64,000 nt of DNA from Amorphochlora amoebiformis. Its lineage: Eukaryota; Cercozoa; Chlorarachniophyceae. The notes under the pieces were generated by a model. It was given only the letters and a program-made list of their open reading frames with translations, searched no databases and had not been told where the DNA came from. Positions 1 through 14,470 of this stretch are shown piece by piece (within the stretch, counting starts at the first letter, position 1; every line of letters starts with the position of its first letter). Both the position numbers and the translations under genes were made by a program. The DNA is taken from assembly GCA_054601695.1 (NCBI GenBank), contig BAAHQB010000008.1:682001-746000 (forward strand), given 5' to 3'.

Positions 1-1024
1 CAACAAATGATGCGACAGAAAGAGAGTCTCACAAAACTCGAAAAGAAATACGCCGAAGCGGAAGCTAGGGCTAAGGTAACCATAACCGTAGTAACGCTAG
101 CGGTCATAACCGTAACCGTAGTAACGCTAGCGGTCATAACCGTGACCGTAGTAACGCTAGCGGTAATAACCGTAACCGTAGTAACGCTAGCGGTAATAAC
201 CGTGACCGTAGTAACGCTAGCGGTAATAACCATAACCGTAGTAACGCTAGCGGTCATAACCGTAACCGTAGTAATGCTAGCGGTAATAATCGTAACCGTA
301 GTAACGCTAGCGGTAATAACCGTAACCGTAGTAACGCTCCGTAGTAAGAGTAACTGTAATCGTTAATTAACGAAATATCGGTGGCTTATAACCGTAGTAA
401 CTGTAACCGTGTGATAATCTGAGCCGTAAAAAACTGTAAACATAAGAATTGTAATAACCGTAACCGTAATAATAACCGTAACCGTAATAATAACCGTAAC
501 CGTAACAATAACCGTAACCGTAATAATAATCGTAACCGTAATAATAACCGTAACCGTAACAATAACCGTAACCGTAATAATAACCGTAACCGTAATAATA
601 ACCGTAACCGCAATAACGATATCTGTTACAAGCGTACCCATATTAAGCGTTACTTTTTTGTATTTGTAGTGGTAGCCGTAGCAGTATGTAAAGTTTTTTG
701 TTAGCGAATTATTAGCGAATGGGTTAGCGAAATAATAATTTAAGTATGTATTTATCGCATGGTTTGATGTATTCGTTAGGCAGCTGAAGAGAAGGGGGAG
801 AAGCTAGTGGATAGCAATCGTATTACTCACTCTCAGGTATCTTGTGTCTGTATTTTATATTATTTGTATATGTTTTTTTTAATGTAGGTGTATATAATAT
901 ATATATATATATATATGTATATGTATTTATTGTATATATTTAAATTTATACATGCATATATATACATATACATATATGTATGCGCGTTGGTAAAGTTGTA
1001 TGTGTAGAAGTTAAAATATGTATG

Positions 1025-1064
<40 letters not shown>

Positions 1065-1124
1065 TGTGTGTGTATATATATTTATATATACATATACATA
1101 TATAATATTCTTATAGATGCACAG

Positions 1125-1160
<36 letters not shown>

Positions 1161-1377
1161 ACATATATACATATATGTATATGTACATTATACATATATA
1201 TATATATGTGTGTGTATTCGTATGTGTATCATATAATTGCATTTATGTGAATAGATAACATGATACATATAATTTTCCCTCTCTATCTATCTTTTATATA
1301 CATAAAGATATATATATATATATATATAATATATATATATATATAGATATATATAATATTTTTATATATATATATAT

Positions 1378-1422
<45 letters not shown>

Positions 1423-1605
1423 CACCAGACCTAGTATTATTCTTGCTATCATTATTATTGGTCTATGGTATATAAAAATAAAACTCCATGTATACTTATA
1501 TACGCACATATGATACATATAAGAGAATACATATTTAAATTTATTTCTATGTATGTATACATTTCGATGTATGTATGCAAATGTGGATATATAAATAAAT
1601 TGTGC

Positions 1606-1641
<36 letters not shown>

Positions 1642-1681
1642 GTATTACAAAAATTTTGTAAACACACGTGCAAATTTATGA

Positions 1682-1732
<51 letters not shown>

Positions 1733-1876
1733 ATACATGTACACGTATAAGATATATAAATATATATAATATATATGTATACATATATATATATATATTT
1801 ATGTATATATATATTTATATGCAATATATAGGTGACTGAGTACGCGGTTAAGATCTCAGCATTAGAACAGCAGGTT

Positions 1877-1948
<72 letters not shown>

Positions 1949-1976
1949 GTACACACATGTACATGTCATATTATAC

Positions 1977-2016
<40 letters not shown>

Positions 2017-2080
2017 ACATATATATAGGGTATATTATTTTACCCAAATACATCTCAACATTCGAAATATAATATATATC

Positions 2081-2112
<32 letters not shown>

Positions 2113-2574
2113 TATATACACACATATATATATATATAACATGACATATATACACCACAAACACCCTAAAAAATAAAACAAAACACACACACACAACCCT
2201 CACAAGCATTCACACAACCTGCGAAATAATAATAATAATAATTAATACAAAACTATATTTCGCGCATATTCCGAGCAACTCTCTGCGTGACATTTTTCAG
2301 ATATCAGAGAGGGAAGCCATGCACGCCGAACTGGTCGAAGCCTGTGCTGAGGCCAAGATCAACCATGAGAAGAAGATTCAGGTTTCTAAAAGAGGAGAAA
2401 AAGAGAGGGATAAGAGCGAGAGAGAGAGTATATATATATATATACATATATATAAAAATATATATATATGTATATATATATACATTTATATATATATATA
2501 TATATATATGATGTTTGAATACGAATGTATGTTAGATTCAATATATATTATGCTAACTATTTTTATTTGTTTTA

Positions 2575-2622
<48 letters not shown>

Positions 2623-2910
2623 TATATGTATATATGTATCTACATACATATACATATTTGTATATACATATGTTATAGACAGAGAGAGAGAGAGAGAGAG
2701 AGACAGAGGTAAAATGAGAAAAAGAGAGAGGGAATAAGAGAGAGCGGAGACATAGGAGTGAGAGCGAGCAGAGAGAGAGAGAGATGTGCTGACTTTTTAA
2801 ATAATATATCTATGTATATATATGTATATATATGTATGTGTATGTATGTAGTATGTATTGCAAACGTATTGTATATTGTAAAACATTCGTAGTAGGTATC
2901 TATATATGTA

Positions 2911-2951
<41 letters not shown>

Positions 2952-3028
2952 CATATAATATATATATATATATATATACAGGAAGCGGAGGCAAGGCATA
3001 GGGAGAGATATTCTAGGTACATACATGC

Positions 3029-3071
<43 letters not shown>

Positions 3072-3208
3072 GATATTATATATATATATATACATATGGT
3101 AAATGTATTTATGTACAAAGAAATACACAACACATATATGTAGTACCTATATTTAATATATTAATGTATGTTTATTTACATATTTATGTATTCTATATGT
3201 GTGTACAT

Positions 3209-3251
<43 letters not shown>

Positions 3252-3288
3252 GTATATATATATATGTATATGTGTAGATCTAAGTATG

Positions 3289-3324
<36 letters not shown>

Positions 3325-3396
3325 GAATACATGTATATATACATATGCTTAAAAGACATATTTTGTATGCCTTCTTCTATATTCATGGGTAAACGC

Positions 3397-3427
<31 letters not shown>

Positions 3428-3519
3428 TATATACATGTATGTGTATGTGTATATATATATATATGTATATAAATGTATATAATATATAGATTTATATCAC
3501 ATAAGTGTATAAATATATT

Positions 3520-3550
<31 letters not shown>

Positions 3551-4197
3551 TAGTATACATATGTAGATATAAATATACATGTAACTATAAATTTATCTTT
3601 ACATATATATATATATATATATACATATGTATATACATATATATATATTTACGTGCACACATATACACACATACATGTCAAATTATATACATATCCATAT
3701 ACATATATGTATATACATATACATACATACATACATATATATATATATATACTTATGTCAGACTTCTCCGTGAGTTCACTGCCCACCGCGAAGAGGTACT
3801 TTCCCTACATACACTAAGTACATAAATACAATAATACATACACATATACATATTAATGTATATATAGATGTATACATATAAAAATATATATGTATGTGTA
3901 TATATATATGTATGTATTACTTTTGGTGTGTATATATATATATATAGAGCAAGCGATATATATATATATATATATATATCACTTTTGGTGTATATATATA
4001 GAGCAAACGATATATAGATACATATATAGAATATATATATATATATTATATATATATATATATTACTTTTGGTGTATATATACAGAGCAAGCGAACGGAG
4101 CGAAGCCTGGAGGCAAAGCTGGCGAAGACTGAGACCCAGAAACGTAGATTACAGGTATATATATACAAATATATATATATATATATCTATATATATG

Positions 4198-4254
<57 letters not shown>

Positions 4255-4401
4255 GTGTGTGTAAGTTTGTGTACGTAATGTATTCTAATGTATGTACGAA
4301 TATATATATATATATATATATGTGTGTGTTTGTGTGTGTAAATGTAAATATAAGCCAGAGAAACGTAGATTACAGGTATATACGTAATGTATTCTAATAT
4401 A

Positions 4402-4444
<43 letters not shown>

Positions 4445-4472
4445 TATATATAATATATATATATATTTATAT

Positions 4473-4504
<32 letters not shown>

Positions 4505-5105
4505 TTAAATTGATATATGTATGTGTATATAATATATATTTATATGTGTATATGTGTATATGTATGTGTGTATATATGCATACATATATATGTACAAGTC
4601 CAAGAAACGTAGATTACGGATATATAGGTGATGTATTCTACAATATATATATATATATATATATACATATACAAATATATTTTATATACATACATACACA
4701 CATAAAATGCACACACACATGCAGAGATGCCAGCCTATAAACACAAGCTTCCCACACACACAGGATCAAATAGCAACAGGGAAACCAGATGAGAGACGTA
4801 TATTCGAATTAGCTGAGCTCCAGGCGAGAAGGGAACACAAAATTCGACAGGTTATGAGAAGGGAGGGATAGGTTAAGAGTAGGGTGGCTATGGTCAGGGT
4901 TGCGTTCGGAAAGGAATCATATGGATGTGTAATTTTTTTGTATATGTGTGTGTGTATATTTAGATGTAATACATGTATTATATGTTATATGGATATATGT
5001 GTAATTAGATGTATAAAAAAATAGTACTAGATATACTTATATATACACACATATGTGTATGTGTGTGTTTTTGCATGTATATTTCTCTAAGTATATGTAT
5101 ATAGA

Positions 5106-5137
<32 letters not shown>

Positions 5138-5238
5138 TGTATATGTATATTATATAATATATATAAGTAAGTATATAATACACACATAAACAAACTCGTC
5201 CTCTTTAACAGTTCACTCTAACACTTTCCATAATTATA

Positions 5239-5272
<34 letters not shown>

Positions 5273-5537
5273 TTCTACATGTACATGTACACATGTGTGT
5301 ATAGCATATGTATAACATATTAGCATAGGTGTACATTATACATATTGTATACACATAGTTTACGTGTACATCATATATATTTTATACACATATATATATA
5401 TACACATATATATATGTACATGCATACAAACACATATTTATATTATATAATATATATATATGTGTATAAGACACACAATACATGTACATAGGTTTCAGAC
5501 CAAATGAAATCTCATGTTCAGATTATCGCACAGCATG

Positions 5538-5594
<57 letters not shown>

Positions 5595-5696
5595 GTATGT
5601 ATAAGACACAGAATATATCTACATAGGTTTCAGACCAAATGAAATCTCATGTTCAGATTATCGCACAGCATAAAGAGGTCAATATCCACATACATG

Positions 5697-5731
<35 letters not shown>

Positions 5732-5989
5732 CAACAGTTATCAATATATATATATATATGTATTCATACGCAGCTTCTATCAATAAGTATATAAATATAT
5801 ATATGTACTTTTCTACATATAACGCGGCCAGCTCCATACGTACATATGTGTAGATGTATCCTCAACATGCCAACACGTTTACATATCTAGCTGTTGTTGC
5901 AGCATCTGCCTTTGTATGTGCAAGTCTGGCTTTCTTGTTTGTAGTATGTAGCCTATGTATTTGTCCATTTGTCGAGCTATCAATATGCA

Positions 5990-6040
<51 letters not shown>

Positions 6041-6081
6041 CATATATCTGGTTTACATAGAATTCCTGGCATCTGTCGTGT

Positions 6082-6141
<60 letters not shown>

Positions 6142-6195
6142 CATGTATTATACATGTATTATACATATAGAAAGAGGTATGAATACATAGATATG

Positions 6196-6234
<39 letters not shown>

Positions 6235-6352
6235 TATATATATATATAAACATATATATTAAATGTACGTATATATATATAGGCTATTGATAGTTACCGA
6301 GCTAAGATAAAGGACTTAAATTACAAACTAGATCAAGAACGTCAATCTAAGG

Positions 6353-6425
<73 letters not shown>

Positions 6426-6481
6426 CGTATATATTTTTATATTTCTAAATACAATACATATTTATGTATGCATAATTATGT

Positions 6482-6523
<42 letters not shown>

Positions 6524-6582
6524 ATATATGCATACGAATACATATATATATGTATATATACGGTTATACATGTATACATTTT

Positions 6583-6613
<31 letters not shown>

Positions 6614-7231
6614 GATAAATACATATGTATAGTTTTTTACATATGATCATATCCATGTGAGATATGTAAATAGGTATCCTTTATATGATCATATCCATGT
6701 ATGTAAATAGATATTGAGATATTTAGAAAGATATGAGATATGTAAATAGATATCTTATATATGATCATATTCATGTGAGATATGTAAATAGATATCTTCT
6801 ATATTATCATATCCATGTGAGATATGTAAATAGATATCCTTTATATATGATCATATCCATGTGAGATATGTAAATAGATATCTTATATATGATCATATCC
6901 CTGTGAGATATGTAAATAGATATCTTGTATATGATCATATCCATGTGAGATATGTAAATAGATATCTTATATATGATCATATCCCTGTGAGATATGTAAA
7001 TAGATATCTTGTATATGATCATATCCATGTGAAATATGTAAATACATATCTTATATATGATCATATCCATGTGAGATATGTAAATAGATATGTGAGATAT
7101 GTAAACAGATATGTGAGATATGTAAATAGATATCTTATATTTGTTACAGAAACGGTCTGGAGTGAACCTTGATTATCTCAAAGCTATCCTTGTTAATTTC
7201 ATGCAGGTTATATATACATATATATATATAT

Positions 7232-7262
<31 letters not shown>

Positions 7263-7993
7263 TTACATAATACATGTGTACATGTATATACATATACACA
7301 TATAATATATATATATATAATATATATATATACATGCAATATTCATACGTACTTTAAAAAAAATTGTATCTGTATAACATATAATATGTACACATGCATA
7401 CAAAATTTATGCCATACAGATTATGAAAATATATACACACATACACATATATACATACATAAATATATATATATATATATATATATTAGCTTAAGGACGA
7501 CCGTGCCGCCCAAATCTCTATGTATCCCGTTATCGCAAAGGTAATAAGCTTTCCCGACCGCGAACAATTAATTTACAATCTCCTCGGAACTAACGGAACC
7601 CAAACGAGTTGTCCCGGGACCTACATTGGATTCCGAGGAGACCGATGCTGGGTTCCGAGATCGATCGGAACTAAAAAGACTCACGGGGACGATTTTTTTT
7701 TTTTTAATTATTCGCTGGGTTCCTGGATTTCGCGGTACCCTGGGATCATGTTTTTAATTTTTTTTTTTTTTTTCGGGTTTAGGTGTTGTGCTTTTCGGAG
7801 GAAGAGCTTGCTATGGTGAGAAAGGTTATGACTGAGCAAGGTATATTATATGTAGATAATACGTGTGTATGTATGTGCATGTATCTATATGTATAGTATT
7901 ATGTATTAATATATTCTGTACATAAGTATAAAAAATATACAAATGTCCATTTATATTCATTATATATAAATATATATATATATACAAACATTT

Positions 7994-8048
<55 letters not shown>

Positions 8049-8229
8049 TATATATATATGTATATAAGTATATATATATATATATATACCAACCCGTCAA
8101 CACGAAAATGCCGAAAAATTGAAGAAAAACTGAAAAAGAACAAAATTAGGTATCTACTCGTACGTGACCTCTTTTATCTGGACGCAAGACGAAGACTCCC
8201 AAGGGTAACCCTATAACATATATATATAC

Positions 8230-8275
<46 letters not shown>

Positions 8276-8381
8276 TTATTAATATACACTATATATGGAT
8301 ATTACATAATCTATACGCTATGTGTACATGTATGAACGCATAAATTTATTAAATATATATATATATATATATTGTGTACAA

Positions 8382-8413
<32 letters not shown>

Positions 8414-8597
8414 GATAAATATATATGAATCTATATACATGTATATACATTTACACTATTTGTCTATATATGTATTCAAATTATAAATGTTCTTACTGTA
8501 TAGGTTTATATATATTAATATTACACTTATGCATATGTATATATATTGTGTATTTGATGTATTTTTATTTATGCTATACAGTATATATCATACGTGT

Positions 8598-8637
<40 letters not shown>

Positions 8638-9085
8638 CATGCAATCAGAATAGACATATATATATATATATATATACATGTATATGTGTATATATATATA
8701 TAATATATGTATGTATACATACATACACACATACATATATATATACATATATACATATATATATATATATGAATAGATATACATATTTACACCCTTCCAT
8801 CGGACAGTAATTCACCGTCCGTGCAGAAATCTAAAAGTGCCAATAATAACATGGAATACCATAAGTTTAACACAAGATAACTATAAATCATACTAGTAGC
8901 ACTATTACACCTAACGCATTCCTACCAAACTTAATAATAACATCATAGTTATAACGCTCATGAGTCTATAGCATAAAAGGAGGGTTTATTTGTGCTGCAT
9001 ATTATAACATATATATGTAATAGATATATATATATATATATATGTATGTTTTTATATGTAAATGTAAACAAGAGTACATAAAATT

Positions 9086-9131
<46 letters not shown>

Positions 9132-9336
9132 GTACTTTAGGCTGTTAAAACATGAAAATGAGGTCGAAGATGCTCAGGCTAAGCAGGAACTTCCTCCGAT
9201 GCTAACGGAAAATGGTATAAATATGCCATATATGTGTACATATGATTCCAAAAGATGTATGGAAGTTATTCATGATGTGTGTGTGTGTGTGTATACGTGT
9301 GTGTGTGCATGCGTGCACATATATATTTTTGCTTGT

Positions 9337-9376
<40 letters not shown>

Positions 9377-9634
9377 GTACATATGTATATATATATATAT
9401 ATAGATATATATAATAGACTTGTATATTTATATATTTGCAAACATGTAAAATGTATCTAGAATTTGTATATATATAAATATATAAATATACATATGTGTG
9501 TGTGTAGAGAGAGAAAAACGTTTACATACACATTTATATCTAGTATATACATGTATAACATATATAACATATATACATATATATATATACATATATTTTA
9601 TATATATATATTATATATGTATATATGTATGTAC

Positions 9635-9668
<34 letters not shown>

Positions 9669-9751
9669 GTATATATATACACACTAGATACATGTAAATT
9701 ACAGGTGAAAAAGAACTCAGCGATTCTAAAGAACTGATGGGGGAAATTTAG
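1..9751 (+). CDS. GRIP-domain golgin, C-terminal part (5' end outside window)
   Basis: Exons 1-75, 780-836, 1832-1873, 2301-2381, 2982-3016, 3762-3795, 4086-4154, 4764-4850, 5627-5677, 6283-6351, 7150-7206, 7490-7540, 7783-7840, 8150-8204, 9141-9214 and 9705-9751 (TAG) join in one frame of 313 residues, with AG before and GT after each exon. Exons 1-10 encode charged Glu/Lys/Arg/Gln-rich sequence typical of a long coiled coil ([29 protein letters not shown]). Exons 11-13 read [15 protein letters not shown], then [18 protein letters not shown], matching the GRIP domain, including the conserved Tyr before Leu-Lys. In known golgins this domain binds ARL1-GTP and holds the tether on trans-Golgi membranes. 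A hydrophilic tail of about 60 residues follows. Introns are mostly (TA)n; intron 1 holds two minisatellites. Exon 9 has a second in-frame copy at 5492-5536. Family is sure; exact exon edges are inferred. Confidence 0.85.
76..620 (+). repeat. Two AACCGT-based minisatellites in golgin intron 1
   Basis: From the donor GTAACC at 76 to about 345, a unit of about 27-30 bp built from GTAACGCTAGCGGT and AATAACCGTAACC repeats about nine times. From about 441 to 618 a second array repeats the 18-bp unit AATAATAACCGTAACCGT. Both share the AACCGT core and lie wholly inside the intron 76-779. Confidence 0.9.
837..1831 (+). repeat. (TA)n-dominated intron 2 of the golgin gene
   Basis: About 1 kb of TA dinucleotide tracts with ATGTATGT interruptions. 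I see no coding exon in it. Introns 3-6 of the same gene (1874-2300, 2382-2981, 3017-3761, 3796-4085) are built alike; intron 4 also has a short GA run near 2680-2780. Confidence 0.8.
3919..4154 (+). repeat. Tandem copies of the 5' edge of golgin exon 7
   Basis: The acceptor-side sequence CTTTTGGTGTATATATA ... GAGCAAGCGA occurs at about 3920-3960 and 3980-4012, and again at 4066-4095, where it leads into the full exon (4086-4154). Each copy carries the AG/AGCAAGCGA junction, so three acceptors are present. (TA)n separates the copies. Confidence 0.8.
4139..4622 (+). repeat. Tandem copies of the 3' edge of golgin exon 7
   Basis: The exon end and donor AAACGTAGATTACAGGTATA (4140-4159) recur near 4359-4380, and in decayed form near 4604-4626 (TTACGGATATA). 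Stretches of (TA)n and a shared ACGTAATGTATTCTAATGTA segment lie between them. Confidence 0.8.
5461..5677 (+). repeat. Direct duplication containing golgin exon 9
   Basis: The block TAAGACACA ... ACATAG plus exon sequence GTTTCAGACCAAATGAAATC... is present at about 5466-5536 and again at about 5602-5677. Copy 1 gives a 45-nt exon (5492-5536, donor GTATAT). Copy 2 gives a 51-nt exon (5627-5677, donor GTCAAT). Both lengths are multiples of three with identical phase, so either or both could be spliced. Confidence 0.85.
6640..7140 (+). repeat. About 40-bp minisatellite in golgin intron 10
   Basis: Units made of GATCATATCCATGTGAGATA and TGTAAATAGATATCTTATAT repeat about ten times. They end with shortened TGTGAGATATGTAAATAGATA units just before the acceptor at 7149. 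Confidence 0.9.
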
Positions 9752-10424
9752 GAAATTTAGTCGGTACTGAGACCTAGGAGACGTTCATCCGTTGGCGCAT
9801 GGCATGTTGAAGTACATCAAAGCTAGCCTAGCAATAGTCTTCAATAAATGTGAGTCCAGTATAGATTAGTAGATACTAGAGATAGCGGATATAACTAGTA
9901 TAACAATAAATACAATAAATATATCATGATTTAATCTCAAATTTCATGACTAGATATATGTTGTACGGTTGTAAATCTATTCTTAGGCGTCAACTATGGC
10001 GGTTTCAAAACTTATGTTAAAATTACCTAGAAAACTCCAATTTAATGACGTTTCAAACTGCCGTGTAATTAATCTATAGTTCCTAGATGCGTGTAGCAAT
10101 TTAAGTATAAAGAAAATATAAATGCCGACACTAGCAGCTATTTCTAATTTTCTACCTTATACTAGATTCACGAGTTCAACTATTAGCAACGATACGAATT
10201 TCCAATTATGATACCGTATAGTCTCGTATGGCTAGTGACACGTACCGTACATGTATATTGTATCTAGTATAAACTGTATATATCTAATACTATGATAATA
10301 TCATAAGTTTATTTACACCGTTTGCACAATTATGTCGTAATTGTGTATGTCTATGGCCTGAGTACCCCAAAATTTGTGTTGTAAATGAATTCGGGTTTTG
10401 AACTATTAGCAGTCTAATTTACCA
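9752..10424. other. Intergenic DNA between the golgin gene and SEC63
   Basis: This region has normal composition and no (TA)n arrays. An AATAAA lies near 9843, about 90 bp after the golgin stop, and could serve polyadenylation. I see no exon, tRNA or other RNA gene. The rest of the gap to 10846 is equally plain apart from the CACGTG boxes. Confidence 0.6.
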
Positions 10425-10448
10425 GTGCACGTGCACGGCGGCACGTGC
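10425..10448. promoter_or_regulatory. Palindromic CACGTG pair upstream of SEC63
   Basis: A 12-bp palindrome GTGCACGTGCAC (10425-10436) is followed by GCACGTGC (10441-10448), about 400 bp upstream of the SEC63 ATG and inside otherwise plain intergenic DNA. Such E-box/G-box cores are typical transcription-factor sites; the role is inferred. Confidence 0.35.
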
Positions 10449-10846
10449 GCGAGTGCTACCTGAATTAGAACATCACTCTGATGGCTACAAATGTTTCACA
10501 CTACATGTTCGACCCACATATCATGGATCATTGGGATACTGAGCTGTAAGCCTATCCTAATAAGATCATAATTTGGCCTATCTGAATGCACAAAACAGGA
10601 TCAAAATCGTGATCGAAACAGCGAAAATCTCTCTGTTTATCTTGTCACAACAGAATCAATGCTTAGAGACCTCTTATAAGAGCTATCCAACTCGAAATTA
10701 TCGTACCCATCCAGGCCCAGGGTTTCGGAACCCAACCAGCTTAGCCGCTAAATTAAAACATAGACTCCGACGGCTCCGAGAAAATATTTCTTCCTGGGAG
10801 CCGACGGGGACTCGCTGACAAAGCAGACCACAGAGAGGGGCCAAAG

Positions 10847-12563
10847 ATGGCGTATGAGGTGGGTCACAGGACATATTAGGAAAATCTCGGGAATCAGATG
10901 AATCGAATATACAGGTGTTCGATGATAATGCTTTCAATTTCTTCATGCTCACGATCTTGGCGATGATTCTGACCCCGTGGACGATCTCCAAGCTATGTGA
11001 CGCGTTCGGGATATGTGTGGACGATGATGAGACCGAAATCAGGAAAATCGAAGAAGTCAAGGGATATGAGGTATATTTGCACGCACACGCACTTTTTCTC
11101 GGTCCTCAGATGAGTTAATATTACCCTGGATTAGGTGTCAACGCGAAAGGAGGATCCAGAGCAGAAGCCGAAACTCTTTCGCTGCTGCAACATTATTTTC
11201 GGAATCCTTTGGATCACGATCCTGCTTATTTTCTTCTCTCTCCCATCGGTGAGAAAAACAATACATGTCCCTCCACCACACTCCATTTTGCGTCCATGTA
11301 TCGTATTGTTGCAACTACCCCCCCCTTGAAACACACGCAGACGACCCAAAAATTTATCTACCTTCGCAGGGCAATAGTCTGACTTCCTACGATCCCTTCG
11401 GCACCCTTGGTGTCGAAGTCGGCGCCAGCGACAGGGACATCAAGAAAGCGTACCGTGCTCTCTCTAAGATGTACCACCCTGACAAGAACCCTGGAAATGA
11501 GACCGCGTCCAAAATGTTCATCCAGATCTCCAAAGCCTACCAAACCTTAACAGATCCAGTTATCCGCGAGAACTACGAGAAATACGGGAACCCGGACGGG
11601 TACCAAGGCACTTCAGTAACGCTAGGTCTGCCGTCGTTCCTCACAAACCAGGCTAACGAGTTTCCGGTGCTCGTCGTCTACTTTATACTGATGATCATAT
11701 TGCCACCTATTGGCGTGGCCATGTGGTGGAAGAATGCCAAGGAGATGGGACCTGAGGGCGTCATGCACAAGACAGTTCAAATCTACTACTACTTCATAGA
11801 CAAGAACTGGTCAATCAATTATGTGCACAAGTTTACTGCGCTTTATGCTGCTTCGGCTGAGGTACTCGTTTTCCCGTTTGCGCTTCCATATAGTCCTCTT
11901 GAACACGTCTTCCTGACAAGATGACCTATTTCCCAGTTCAATACCGTCCTGGAAAAGATCTGTCCCCCAAGGCATATCGGAGATTGGGCTCACCTCAAAA
12001 AGAAGATCGAGGCGATGGGGAAGAAGGTTGAGTTTGGAGGCAAGAACTTTATGAACCATCCACGGATTCAGGCTGGAAGTTTGCTTCTTCAAGCTCATCT
12101 CCGACGGTGGGTTCACGTTTTCCAATCCCGAATGTCGCTGGTTTGACCATCTATGTGTTAACAATACTTTGTCAGGATCCAAGTCCCCCCCGTGTTCCAG
12201 AAGGCCCTCGACACCATGCTCAAGCAAACCGATAAGCTTATCCCCGCGATGCTTAATACCACTTGGAGATACCCGGGCAAGCATTTTGCCAAGCCATGCT
12301 TTGCAGTCATCGAGTTCAACCAGATGTTGATACAAGCCATGTGGGCCCACGATCCGATCTTTATGCAGCTCCCGCACAAGTGTGAGGATGACATCAAGAA
12401 AAAAGGCCGCAAGGTAGTCACGTGGGAGAAGTTCCTGTCCTTGACTGAGGAGAAGAAGAAGAAAATATTCAAGGTATTTCCTTATGCTCAAATATATATA
12501 TATATATACATTAATAGATATTTATATGTATTATATATTATATACAGGTATATTCATACATAC

Positions 12564-12606
<43 letters not shown>

Positions 12607-12853
12607 CATACATATGTACATACTTGTATGCTGTGCGTAAATGTACATAGTACATACATACATATAGGTATATATTTACATACATATGTATGTAATTTCA
12701 CATATTTAGATATATGTAAATATGTTATGTATTATATATGTATACTTTTTATTTTATACATATATATTTTTATATATATAATATTTCTCTATATATTTTT
12801 TTCACATACTTATATCTATGAAAACATATGTGTATATACATTTGAATATACAT

Positions 12854-12896
<43 letters not shown>

Positions 12897-13085
12897 ATAT
12901 ATATATATATTTTACATACACATACACATACATATATATATATATATTATATATATAGTACATATTCACATGTTTATATTATTTCTTTATGTGATGAATA
13001 GATAACACATAGTAATATATTACATATATATATATATATATAAATTGAAAGTTGCTATATATACATAAATATATATGCATTTAAG

Positions 13086-13124
<39 letters not shown>

Positions 13125-13728
13125 GTGTGTGTGTGTAAATATTATATATGCAAACATGTGTAGATATATAATATACATATTTATATTTATATATATCTGT
13201 ATATATGTTCAATATTTGATCACTCCTTTCGCTGAGGTAAGTGGGAATATGGAATACGCGGCAAACGTATTTCATTCAAATTTGTATATGAGTATAATTC
13301 AATCTTTGGGCAATTTCTGCCTTAGTTGATATTGAAACTCAGCAAAGTGAATCAAATTCTTGGCAGTAAGTAAATTCCCTTCTGTCTTGATTGATACCAC
13401 AACTCTGATCAAAGAGTAGGTTACCACCACATATATGTATATACACATGTGTATAATATATATATATATACATATACTACATAAAACTTACATTCATAGC
13501 ACATATATACATTATAATTTATATTTTTAGATATGTATGTATAAAAAATAAAATAATATGTACACAACTATGTATACATATATATATATATATATAAGAT
13601 TGATCTATTATATATATACGTTTATATCTATTATCTGAATATAAACATATATACATAGAAGCGTATGCATGTAAATAAATATTATATTTATATCTATGCA
13701 TATATACACACCACACACACACACACAA

Positions 13729-13781
<53 letters not shown>

Positions 13782-13795
13782 CGAATGATCTGTAA

Positions 13796-13834
<39 letters not shown>

Positions 13835-14042
13835 TATATATACATATATATTATATATATATTATTTTTAATGTATATATTATAAGCACATATCTATAAA
13901 TCATGTTTGTATGTGTGTGTATATATATAGTTATATATATATATATATATATGTAATAATATATATATATATATTATACATTTTTAATAGACATATATTA
14001 TATGCACATATCAACAAATCATGTATGTATGTATGTGTGTAT

Positions 14043-14080
<38 letters not shown>

Positions 14081-14201
14081 TACGTATATATATATATATA
14101 TATATACACATTAATATATGTGAATAAATAAATATAAATAATATATAGATATTTTATATTGAAAATAGAAAGTTACATACATGTATACGTCTCTACACAT
14201 T

Positions 14202-14242
<41 letters not shown>

Positions 14243-14424
14243 TATATATATATATATACATATTAACAACATATATATTTTTACATATTATATATTTATA
14301 TGTGTACATGTATATAATATATATATGTATTATATATATATATATATAAATATATATATATAATATGTATATATATATATATATAATATATATATATGTA
14401 TGGATACATACATGTGATATACGT

Positions 14425-14470
<46 letters not shown>

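Noticed and set aside
1044-1250. Long [10 protein letters not shown] open frames on both strands throughout the window
   Set aside because: They are translations of (TA)n, occur in several frames at once, lie inside introns or intergenic DNA, and resemble no protein.
5854-6000. Open frame with hydrophobic residues ([19 protein letters not shown])
   Set aside because: It lies in a golgin intron, has no splice signals that fit the coiled-coil frame, and runs into (TA)n.
9752-10846. tRNA or other small RNA genes in the plain intergenic stretches (also 15430-15780 and 61555-61900)
   Set aside because: No cloverleaf arms or A/B box pair could be recognised by eye; a tRNA search program would be decisive.
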